A stretch of 53,943 bases of DNA from contig JAKEEM010000042.1 of assembly GCA_022616535.1 (NCBI GenBank), positions 1-53,943 on the forward strand, written 5' to 3'. The notes under the pieces were generated by a model. The model saw only the letters and a list, made by a program, of their open reading frames with translations, did no database searches and was not told where the DNA came from. The translations under genes and the position numbers were made by a program. The DNA comes from Chlorobiota bacterium (GTDB lineage: Bacteria; Bacteroidota; Ignavibacteria; Tepidaquicellales; OLB5). Below are positions 47,574-53,943 of the stretch, one piece after another; the stretch's first letter is position 1; each line of letters starts with the position of its first letter.

Positions 47574-49319
47574 TTAGTTGTTTCTTATGTATAGTTTTTT
47601 ATAGCTTTTTGTAATATTTATTTGATTCAGTAATGACTTTACGTCATTAATATAATTTCTGTTTTCTTCTAAAACGGAGCTCTCATCAAGAAGCGCATTC
47701 CCAATTATTTTATTTTCCAGCCCTTCCGGAAATGTATTAAATAAATTTGCTATGTTTATTTTTTTATTATCCGAAAATGTTCTTATAAGGAAATCAATAA
47801 TTTTAATTGAAGCTGGATTATTTAAATCTTTAATATTCAGGTTATTAATAATATAATCTTTCGTTAAATCATCACCGTAGAAAAGCATTTTGATTAATGA
47901 TATCTCAAAGGTTTGAGGATGTTCTTTAAAGCTAGTGTCTTTTTCTGCTTTACTTATTAATTTATCATCAATCTCTCTGGTTAAGCCCTTACTTTTAAGT
48001 TTAAGAGTTTTATCAAGCTCTTTTCTGATAATGCTTTCGTATATTGAGAACCTTTCGGCTATATCTTTAATATAAAAATCACGCTTAATCTCATCTCTCA
48101 TTTTGGCAATCAGACCTATAATTTCCCTTACAAACTCCGTTTTGTCTTCGGGTGATTCAAGCATACCCCTGCTTATGTAGCTCTCGCCAATGTAATCAAT
48201 AATCGATTGCTTTTTATTGAGCAAGTTCCTGAACCCGTCCGTTCCGTGCTTTTTGATGTAAGTATCAGGGTCATCTCCTCTGGGTAAGGGAATAATATTT
48301 ACATTCATCCCGTTTTCAATAATCAGCTCTATTGCGCGGCGTGATGCGTTTTGCCCCGCCAAATCGGAGTCATATACAATTACAACTTCTTTTGTGTAGC
48401 GTGAAATAATTTTCGAGTGCAGAGCCGTTAGCGATGTACCGCTTGAAGCTACAACGTTTTCAACCCCGTTTTGGAAAAGGGAAATTAAATCCATGTAACC
48501 TTCTACCAGAATTACGTAGTCCGATTCCTTTATCTTATTTTTAGCAAAGTTTAGCCCGTACAGAGTTTTGCTTTTATTGTAAATTTTAGTTTCGGGAGAG
48601 TTGATATATTTTGCCTCATCCCCCGAATCATCGTCCATTCTTCTGCCCCCAAAAGCAACAACCTTGCCTGCTTCATTAAAAACGGGAAACATTAAGCGTC
48701 CTCGGAAGCGGTCCCTTATCTCACCAGCCTGTGCCGAGGCTTCGGCAGGTAAGTTTGCGCCAATATTGAGAACAAGTCCCGATGCAATTAATTCCTCCGT
48801 AGAGAAATCGTTTTGAAACTTTTTATATAGCGCGTCCTTTTCCCTGAGCGAATAACCAAGCCCGAATTTCTTTATGATGTCCTCCTTTAAGCCCCGTTCA
48901 TGCAGATATTCTTTTGCATAAGCACCGTTTCTGCCCATAAGGTTTTCGTGAAAATATCTCCCCGCACGGTTATTTATTTCATACAGCAATTCGATTTTAT
49001 TTCTGTCCGGATCGTAGGGTTCGTATTCGTAATCGATTTTTATATTGGCTTTATCGGCCAGCGTTTTGACCGCATCATAAAACGTAACATTGTCAATATC
49101 CATCATGAATGTAAACACGTTTCCGCTTTTGCCGCAGCCGAAGCAGTGGTAAACACCTTTTTCCTGGGATACGCTGAACGAGGGAGTTCTTTCCTCGTGA
49201 AAGGGACATCTTCCCATAAAGTTGCGCCCCGCCTTGCGCAGGGGTGTGTACGCTGAAATTACATCAACTATATCTGTTGATGCCGCTATTTCGTCTATTT
49301 TGTTTTGGGGAATTTTCAT
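47574..49319 (-). CDS. dnaG: DNA primase
   Basis: 581 aa. The CHC2 zinc finger has C38-H41 and C59-C62 (GRCPFHEERTPSF and YHCFGCGKSG). The RNA polymerase domain and TOPRIM (ILVEGYMDLISL near residue 268, then VYDSDLAGQNA) follow, with a C-terminal helicase-interaction region. The segment NLPAEASAQAGE at residues 189-200 lies exactly where a 22-bp palindrome occurs in the DNA, between GLVLN and DRFRGRLMFP that are normally close together. It looks like a small in-frame repeat insertion in a surface loop. The gene converges with the slipin gene at an 11-base gap. Confidence 0.95.
   Translation of the reverse strand: MKIPQNKIDEIAASTDIVDVISAYTPLRKAGRNFMGRCPFHEERTPSFSVSQEKGVYHCFGCGKSGNVFTFMMDIDNVTFYDAVKTLADKANIKIDYEYEPYDPDRNKIELLYEINNRAGRYFHENLMGRNGAYAKEYLHERGLKEDIIKKFGLGYSLREKDALYKKFQNDFSTEELIASGLVLNIGANLPAEASAQAGEIRDRFRGRLMFPVFNEAGKVVAFGGRRMDDDSGDEAKYINSPETKIYNKSKTLYGLNFAKNKIKESDYVILVEGYMDLISLFQNGVENVVASSGTSLTALHSKIISRYTKEVVIVYDSDLAGQNASRRAIELIIENGMNVNIIPLPRGDDPDTYIKKHGTDGFRNLLNKKQSIIDYIGESYISRGMLESPEDKTEFVREIIGLIAKMRDEIKRDFYIKDIAERFSIYESIIRKELDKTLKLKSKGLTREIDDKLISKAEKDTSFKEHPQTFEISLIKMLFYGDDLTKDYIINNLNIKDLNNPASIKIIDFLIRTFSDNKKINIANLFNTFPEGLENKIIGNALLDESSVLEENRNYINDVKSLLNQINITKSYKKLYIRNN
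48728..48749. repeat. palindromic repeat inserted in dnaG coding sequence
   Basis: CCTGTGCCGAGGCTTCGGCAGG-type palindrome: CCTG plus GCCGA pair with TCGGC plus AGG, with a small bulge. It encodes PAEASAQAG on the minus strand. It resembles the mobile palindromic elements that insert in frame into proteins (Rickettsia RPE-like behaviour); the comparison is inference. Confidence 0.6.
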
Positions 49320-49335
49320 TTGCTAAAATCGGGTG

Positions 49336-49357
49336 GGACAGGCATTCTTGCCGGTCC
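49336..49357. repeat. intergenic palindromic hairpin upstream of dnaG
   Basis: GGACAGGCA (49336-49344), loop TTCT, TGCCGGTCC (49349-49357): a 9-bp stem with one mismatch, located between the dipeptidase stop and the dnaG ATG, both on the minus strand. There is no T-run behind it, so it is not a standard terminator. It has the look of a dispersed GC-rich palindrome in an A+T-rich genome. Confidence 0.55.
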
Positions 49358-49385
49358 GTCACACAAGATGTCTGACTTACTTTTT

Positions 49386-50678
49386 TTACTTATTACAAAC
49401 CTGCTTAAATACCCTTAAAAAATTAAGTCCCAGAATTTTTCTTATATCTTCTTCTGTATAGCCGCGTTCAACTAGCTTTTTTGTGATAATCGGGTAGCAC
49501 GTTGCATCATAAAGCTCATTTGGAGTATAAATGCTTCCGTCAAAATCCGAACCGAGCCCGACGTAATCAACCCCGACCAGCTTAACAATATAATCAATAT
49601 GGTCAATTAAAACATCAATCGGTGTTCCGCCCGTGGACTTATTTTCGGTTAAATACTCATACTTTTTTTCATTAAATGAAACTAAATCATCTCCAAATTC
49701 GGTTTCAATTTTCTTAACTTCGCTCTTGTATTTATTTTGGATTGCTGAAGTATTGCCTGCGTTAGTTTGTAAAAATTTGCAGAAGAAATTTACTCCGATA
49801 TACCCGCCGGATTTGGCTATTGCTTTAATCTGTTCGTCAGTAAGGTTACGGTAATGAGGGGCGAGGTTGTAAACGCATGAATGCGAGGCAATAATGGGGC
49901 CTTTGCTTAGTTCTACAACGTTCCAGAAGGCGGTTTCACCGAGGTGTGAAACATCAATCAGCATGCCGAGCTTGTTCATCCCTGCAACAACCTGTTTCCC
50001 GAATTCCGTTAACCCGCCCAAGCCGCCGCGGAGTGATTCATCTCTGGCAGAAGTGGCAATTTCATTGCTTGTATTCCATGTTAATCCAAGATAGCGGACA
50101 CCGCGGTTATACAGAGTTTCAAGATTTTCCATTTTGCCCTCAACCATACCGCCGCCTTCTGCACCCATAAGCCCGCAGAATTTTCCCGAATTCAGCCCGT
50201 TCATCAACTCCTCGTAATTCCTAGCCAGTTGAAAGGTTTCCGAATATTCAGCTGAATATTCTTCCATCTTATCAATCAGCTTCATAACATAGCTAAAATG
50301 GTTCGTCTTATACCTTTCGGGCACGTAGATTGAAAACACCTGCACGTCGAGCCCGCCTTTTTTCCATTTGACAAAATCCGACTGTGTGTGAGGATTATTT
50401 TTGCCAATGTCTGCTCCCTGAAGATATATCGGCATCAGTATATCGTTGTGTGTATCAACTACAATTGCATCATAGTGAAGCTTGAATGCGTCTTTGTTTA
50501 AATTGCTGAACTTAGCAGTTGTTGAATCCATTAAAGTTGTTGAATCCATTTCGTTGGATTTTTTATCGGTTATTTGTGTGTTCTGCTCGGTGACCTTCTT
50601 ATCCGTTGAATTTGAGCTAAAGCACGCAAAGTTCTGGAAAAGCACAAGGGATATTGTATAAATAACAAGCTGTTTCAT
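49386..50678 (-). CDS. membrane dipeptidase (peptidase family M19), probable lipoprotein
   Basis: 430 aa. The N-terminal hydrophobic stretch ends at NFAC (C19), a weak lipobox. A low-complexity linker with the duplicated text MDSTT (residues 45-54) follows. M19 motifs: VVDTHNDIL with H77/D79 metal ligands, LMGAEGGG near 173, LIDVSHLGE near 240, ASHSCVYNLAPHYRNLTDEQI near 257-277, and LGSDFDG near 377. Renal dipeptidase-type enzymes hydrolyse L,D- or D-containing dipeptides using a dinuclear zinc site. The protein probably sits in the envelope, where it could act on cell-wall or nutrient dipeptides. Confidence 0.92.
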   Translation of the reverse strand: MKQLVIYTISLVLFQNFACFSSNSTDKKVTEQNTQITDKKSNEMDSTTLMDSTTAKFSNLNKDAFKLHYDAIVVDTHNDILMPIYLQGADIGKNNPHTQSDFVKWKKGGLDVQVFSIYVPERYKTNHFSYVMKLIDKMEEYSAEYSETFQLARNYEELMNGLNSGKFCGLMGAEGGGMVEGKMENLETLYNRGVRYLGLTWNTSNEIATSARDESLRGGLGGLTEFGKQVVAGMNKLGMLIDVSHLGETAFWNVVELSKGPIIASHSCVYNLAPHYRNLTDEQIKAIAKSGGYIGVNFFCKFLQTNAGNTSAIQNKYKSEVKKIETEFGDDLVSFNEKKYEYLTENKSTGGTPIDVLIDHIDYIVKLVGVDYVGLGSDFDGSIYTPNELYDATCYPIITKKLVERGYTEEDIRKILGLNFLRVFKQVCNK

Positions 50679-50807
50679 TAATACTTTTTTTCTGATTTAC
50701 ACTTCATTTATACTTTTTAGTGAGCAGAAAATATTTTATATTTATTCAAACAAATTCTCAAAAGTATCGCAAAAAAGTCAAACTTTAGCATTAAGCCGGG
50801 TAAGATT

Positions 50808-51788
50808 TTGCTAATCAGGACCGATAGAATCGGCGATGTTATCCTGACTCTGCCAATGATTGATGTTTTAAAGCAAAATTATCCCCGCGCTAAAATCGAT
50901 TTCCTTGTTAATAAACGAGTTTATGATTTAGTCTGCGATTATCCAAATATAAATAAAGTTCACGCTATAGAAAAGGTAACTATAAATAACATGAGACGGC
51001 TCTGCGGGGGAAATAAATATGATTTGGCAATCGTTGTCCGTCCGCTATTTGCTATAGCTTTTGGTTTGTTTTTAGGTGGAGTCAAACACAGGCTTGGCTC
51101 TGCTTACAGGTGGTATTCGTTATTTTTCAATATCAAACATTACCAGCACAGGAAATATTCCGTAAAGCACGAGCTGGAATATAATCTGGATTTGCTTTTT
51201 GAGCTTAACTGCAAAATGATAAAGGGGATACGCCCCGAGCTTAAAGTCGGAATTGATGAACTGGACAGGGTAAAAAATAAGCTTATGGAACGCAGGATTA
51301 ACTTATCGAAAGATTTTATTGTGATTCATATTCCGTCTATGGATTCTGCAAAGGTATGGAGCAGGAACAATTTTACTGAATTGATAAATCTGATTTTAAA
51401 TGACCCGAAGTGCGATTTTAACATAATTTTAACAGGAACTAAAGATGACGCTCAGCAAGTTAAATCAGTGATTGATAAACTTGAAAATAATATGCGTGTT
51501 TATGAAATCCTTGATTTGAATCTTAAGGAACTTGCCGCTCTTTTAAAAATTGCTAAGCTGTTTGCAGGTAACTCAACTGGACCAATCCACATTGCGGCGG
51601 CTGTCAGTACTTTTGTTGTTGGTTTTTACTCGCCCGTTAAGGTTGAAAGCCAAACCAGATGGGGACCATATACGCATAATAGGAAAATATTTTCTCCTCC
51701 TGCAGATGATGATTCACGCGACGTGATGGATGATATTGAGCCGGGTGAAGTTTTTAGTTTTATAAAGAACTATATGCTAACTAACTAA
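50808..51788 (+). CDS. family 9 glycosyltransferase (ADP-heptose:LPS heptosyltransferase-like)
   Basis: 326 aa. Starts TTG CTA ATC AGG ACC GAT, giving LIRTDRIGDVILTLPMIDVLKQ at the N-terminus, the GT9 acceptor-side motif (R-x-D-RIGDVIL-x-LP). FIVIHIPSMDSAKVWSRNNF near 178-197 and FAGNSTGPIHIAAAVSTFVVGFYSPV near 255-280 form the donor side. It probably adds heptose or a related sugar to lipid A core. It is smaller than the GT9 at 29034-30137 and lacks its Cys clusters. It is divergent from the dipeptidase gene; 129 bases lie between them with no clear promoter. Confidence 0.92.
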   Translation: MLIRTDRIGDVILTLPMIDVLKQNYPRAKIDFLVNKRVYDLVCDYPNINKVHAIEKVTINNMRRLCGGNKYDLAIVVRPLFAIAFGLFLGGVKHRLGSAYRWYSLFFNIKHYQHRKYSVKHELEYNLDLLFELNCKMIKGIRPELKVGIDELDRVKNKLMERRINLSKDFIVIHIPSMDSAKVWSRNNFTELINLILNDPKCDFNIILTGTKDDAQQVKSVIDKLENNMRVYEILDLNLKELAALLKIAKLFAGNSTGPIHIAAAVSTFVVGFYSPVKVESQTRWGPYTHNRKIFSPPADDDSRDVMDDIEPGEVFSFIKNYMLTN

Positions 51789-51792
51789 AAAA

Positions 51793-52491
51793 ATGAACAT
51801 AAAAAGCATTATTCTACTGTTACTTTTATTCATCTGTTCGCTCACCGCACAGACCTTTAAGGAGGTTAAAACGGCACAGGATGTAATTGATAATTACATT
51901 GAATCAAACGGCGGTGCTGATAATTTAAGGGAAATTAAGTCAATTTTAATGGAAGGCACTATGAACTTTATGGGCAGCGATGTGCCTATAAAATTTTACT
52001 CCGGAAATGATATATTTTACATGAATTTTTCAAACAGCCAGTTTCCAATGATGGTTGCCGCTGATACAAAAAAGAAAACCGGCTGGTCAAAATTCGGTGA
52101 AGTTGTTAAAGATGCAAGTTCGGCTGATATCGAACGGCACAAAAATAATATTATCTCCACACTGTGGGGTTATTATATAGATAAGGATAAATACGACATA
52201 ACCTACCAGCTACTTCAAAATGAAAAAGTCGGCGATAAAGACGCTTACGTTGTGGAATTCTTAAACAAGGACAGCATTATTCAAACCGTGTATTTTGATA
52301 CGGAAAACTTCAAAAGGGTAAAGGTTGTAAAAGGCACGATGTCATCGGAATACTCTGATTTCAGAAATGTCTCAGCTTCAGGAATCTACATGGCATACAA
52401 AGTTTCAACACCCCAGGGCGATTTAACTGTAACAAAATACGAGTTCAATACAAAATTTGATAAAAAGCTCTTGAAAAAACCAAAAGAATAA
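51793..52491 (+). CDS. exported protein of unknown function (outer-membrane lipoprotein-carrier-like)
   Basis: 232 aa with a clear signal peptide (residues 4-19, cleavage near LTA-QT). The rest has text like TAQDVIDNYIESNGGADNLREIKSILMEG at about residues 26-54. It is followed by beta-strand-rich sequence, as in LolA/LolB-fold or outer-membrane lipoprotein-sorting-like proteins of Bacteroidota. No catalytic motif is seen. The last codons (AAA AAA CCA AAA GAA TAA) are the first copy of a 16-bp tandem repeat that continues downstream. It starts 4 bases after the GT9 gene. Envelope location is likely; function is unassigned. Confidence 0.75.
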   Translation: MNIKSIILLLLLFICSLTAQTFKEVKTAQDVIDNYIESNGGADNLREIKSILMEGTMNFMGSDVPIKFYSGNDIFYMNFSNSQFPMMVAADTKKKTGWSKFGEVVKDASSADIERHKNNIISTLWGYYIDKDKYDITYQLLQNEKVGDKDAYVVEFLNKDSIIQTVYFDTENFKRVKVVKGTMSSEYSDFRNVSASGIYMAYKVSTPQGDLTVTKYEFNTKFDKKLLKKPKE

Positions 52492-52598
52492 AAAACCAAA
52501 AGAATAAGAAAACAAAAGAATAAAAAACCAAAAGAATAAAAAACCAAAAGAATAAGAAACCAAAAGAATAAGAAAACAAAGATTAAGAAAACAAAAAG
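52474..52598. repeat. 16-bp tandem repeat starting in the stop region of the upstream gene
   Basis: About 7.8 copies of AAAAAACCAAAAGAAT with minor variants (AAGAAAACAAAAGAAT). Unit 1 (52474-52489) encodes the last residues KKPKE and most of the stop codon. The following units lie in the spacer before the next gene. The last two are shortened and degenerate. Confidence 0.9.
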
Positions 52599-52619
52599 GT
52601 GGGGAAAAAACTAAATTTT

Positions 52620-53408
52620 ATGAAGCACTTTAAATTCCTATTAATATTAGTATTATCGGTCAATGCATATTCACAGTTCAGGACGCATTATAACAATGCG
52701 TTCACTTACGGCGAGCGGCTTTCCTTTGAAGTGAGCTACGGCTTTATCACAGCCGCTGAGGCATTTATGACCATTTCGCCTTCACCTTTTAACTATAACG
52801 GAAGGGATACTTACGAAATTAACTTCGATGTCAACTCCCGCTCAAGTTTTGATGTGATATATAAAGTCAGGGATAATTACAAAACATTTATCGACGCGCA
52901 GGGTATTTTCCCGTGGCGCTTTGAACAGCATATAAGGGAATCGAACTTCAAGCATGATTTTGAGGCAACATTTATACAGGAAAGTCTTAAGGTATATACA
53001 AAGATTAATTTTGTTGAGGATAAGAACTATAAGTCTCCAAGTGAGTATGTGCAGGATTTAATCTCTGCTTTTTACTACACAAGAACGCTTGACTGGAAAT
53101 CCAAAAATCCGGGCGATAAGGTTACGATTAACTATTTCTATAAAGATAATTTCTTCCCCCTTGAGGTCAGATTTGAGGGAAGGGAAAACGTCGATGTTGC
53201 AGCAGGGGAGTTTAAAACATTCATACTCCACCCATTGCTGAAAGAAGGGTTTACAAGCAAAACCTCTGACATTTACATTTACTTAAGCGATGACGACCGG
53301 AAAATCCCCGTGAAAGTCAAGATGAAAATAGTAATCGGTGCTCTGGTGGCTGAGCTTACCCAATATTCGGGCTTAAACGGACCGCTGGATGCGAAGATAG
53401 GGGATTGA
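52620..53408 (+). CDS. exported DUF3108-like protein
   Basis: 262 aa from ATG 52620; an upstream GTG is less likely because the signal peptide (residues 5-17, cleavage near AYS-QF) begins here. The text ERLSFEVSYGFITAAEAFMTI at about residues 32-52 and the later FEVRF-like pattern (FPLEVRFEGRENVDVAAGEFKTFILHP, about 178-204) are typical of DUF3108 beta-barrel-like envelope proteins. Function is unknown. It closes the plus-strand run that begins with the GT9 gene, and an A+T-rich hairpin with eight T follows. Confidence 0.8.
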   Translation: MKHFKFLLILVLSVNAYSQFRTHYNNAFTYGERLSFEVSYGFITAAEAFMTISPSPFNYNGRDTYEINFDVNSRSSFDVIYKVRDNYKTFIDAQGIFPWRFEQHIRESNFKHDFEATFIQESLKVYTKINFVEDKNYKSPSEYVQDLISAFYYTRTLDWKSKNPGDKVTINYFYKDNFFPLEVRFEGRENVDVAAGEFKTFILHPLLKEGFTSKTSDIYIYLSDDDRKIPVKVKMKIVIGALVAELTQYSGLNGPLDAKIGD

Positions 53409-53786
53409 AGTTAATTAATAATTAGTGATTAATAATTATTAATAATTTTTTTTGAAATACTTAATTGCCTGTTTTTATTTATAAATCGTGTCAAGTCATT
53501 TCACCTTATATATTATATATGAGTTGAATGTTTATAACTTTTGTAATTACAAATTTTATCTGAATAATAAAAAAATTTTAACGCAAAAACGCCCTTAACA
53601 AATTTTCTTTAAAATTCTTTTGTAATCATACTTTTTTCCAAATATTTGTTGATTTTCCTCTGGATTTCTATCTTCGCGGGAATGACACTACTCACTATTA
53701 ACTATTGACTATTCACTGACTTACCAACTTTCTCCTCATATATGCCTAATGAGGTGAATACACTTGCACTCGCGATTTTTATATAG
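53409..53786. other. A+T-rich intergenic stretch with remnants of short repeats
   Basis: No gene is supported. It holds the weak terminator at the start, a degenerate copy of a GGATTTC...TTCGCGGGAATGAC palindromic repeat (about 53659-53687), and short near-repeats of the form ACTATT(A/G/C)ACT at about 53694-53720. Confidence 0.5.
53412..53453 (+). terminator. possible intrinsic terminator after the DUF3108-like gene
   Basis: TAATTAATAATTA (53412-53424), loop of 8, TAATTATTAATAA (53433-53445), then eight T (53446-53453). The stem is all A/T (11 of 13 pairs), so it is weak. Confidence 0.4.
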
Positions 53787-53794
53787 TAATTTTG
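53764..53794 (+). promoter_or_regulatory. Bacteroidota-type promoter before the right-edge structured region
   Basis: TTG (53764-53766), 20 bases, TAATTTTG (53787-53794), an exact TAnnTTTG match. Transcription would start near 53800 and run rightward into a GC-richer, base-paired stretch. Confidence 0.5.
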
Positions 53795-53799
53795 CCACG

Positions 53800-53943
53800 C
53801 TTGGTTCAACAGCGGCTGGAGGGCTGCTGCAGGTTACCAGTCCGATACTGTGTAAAAGCCAGTTCGGACGGGCGATGAGCCGTTCCGCCGCCTCTAAAAG
53901 GCGGGATTTGTACAACTGGCTAAGCTTGGTCTTAAGAGTAAAC
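53800..53943 (+). ncRNA. candidate structured RNA, cut by the window edge
   Basis: The stretch is much richer in G+C than its surroundings and can fold. GCCAGTT (53858-53864) pairs with AACTGGC (53914-53920), enclosing two hairpins: CGGACGG / CCGTTCCG (53865-53871 with 53880-53887) and CCGCCT / AGGCGG (53888-53893 with 53899-53904). It follows a good promoter match. It does not show the signatures of RNase P RNA, tmRNA, SRP RNA or common riboswitches. Open frames also cross it on both strands, so a protein-coding fragment is the alternative. Confidence 0.3.

Noticed and set aside
53737-53943. Open frame on the minus strand (about 68 codons) and another on the plus strand at the right edge
   Set aside because: Neither gives recognisable protein text and they overlap each other; the base-pairing and promoter favour an RNA, though the cut edge leaves this open.
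1-53943. CRISPR arrays, tRNA or rRNA genes and intact insertion sequences
   Set aside because: No regularly spaced repeats, no GGTTCRA-type T-loop with cloverleaf, no rRNA text and no transposase were found on reading both strands.

Overview
The window looks like a chromosomal segment of an Ignavibacteria-type bacterium (Bacteroidota/Chlorobi group). The evidence is a secreted beta-propeller protein ending in a type IX secretion (T9SS) sorting domain with the Ignavibacteria-like NPFNPST motif, strong A+T bias, few Shine-Dalgarno sequences, and three sites matching the Bacteroidota sigma-A promoter pattern (TTG or TTTG, 19-20 bases, TAnnTTTG). I found no rRNA or tRNA gene, CRISPR array, intact insertion sequence or phage module.

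Layout. 1-5155 (minus strand): a membrane protein pair that may be a MotA/GldL-GldM-like motor, then nuoF, nuoE, nuoD and nuoC of respiratory complex I. 5231-8818 (minus): two secreted proteins, one a seven-bladed YCF48-like propeller with a T9SS tail broken by a one-base frameshift. 8947-14258 (plus): proS, maf, a YbhN-like membrane protein, a stand-alone B12-binding mutase subunit and a phosphohexomutase. 14263-35356 (plus): a large Wzx/Wzy-type surface polysaccharide locus with outer-membrane export protein, chain-length regulator, polymerase/ligase, flippase, WbaP-like initiating transferase, eight further glycosyltransferase-type proteins, a WbsX-like protein, two methyltransferases and a sugar aminotransferase. 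35353-37620: accA and murA, the latter with Asp in place of the fosfomycin-target Cys. 37676-38105: decayed hicBA toxin-antitoxin genes. 38171-45230 (minus): rho, rng, nadB and a membrane spermidine-synthase-like protein. 45473-47562 (plus): NfeD-type protease plus slipin. 47574-50678 (minus): a M19 dipeptidase and dnaG, with palindromic repeats beside and inside dnaG. 50808-53408 (plus): a heptosyltransferase-like protein and two exported proteins separated by a 16-bp tandem repeat. The right edge (about 53795 onward) is a GC-richer, structured stretch behind a good promoter match, possibly a non-coding RNA cut by the window.

How the genes work together (inference). The phosphohexomutase supplies sugar phosphates. 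The WbaP-like enzyme loads the first sugar on undecaprenyl phosphate. GT2, GT4 and GT9 enzymes, methyltransferases and the aminotransferase build and decorate the repeat unit. The MurJ-like flippase moves it across the membrane, the Wzy/WaaL-like protein polymerises or ligates it, and the Wzz/Wza-like pair sets length and exports it. The most notable observations are the MurA Cys-to-Asp change, a GT2 fused to a degenerate phosphoglycosyltransferase domain, the hicBA remnant, the frameshifted propeller, the tandem repeat that copies a gene's own stop codon, the palindrome inserted in frame in dnaG, and the candidate RNA at the right edge.
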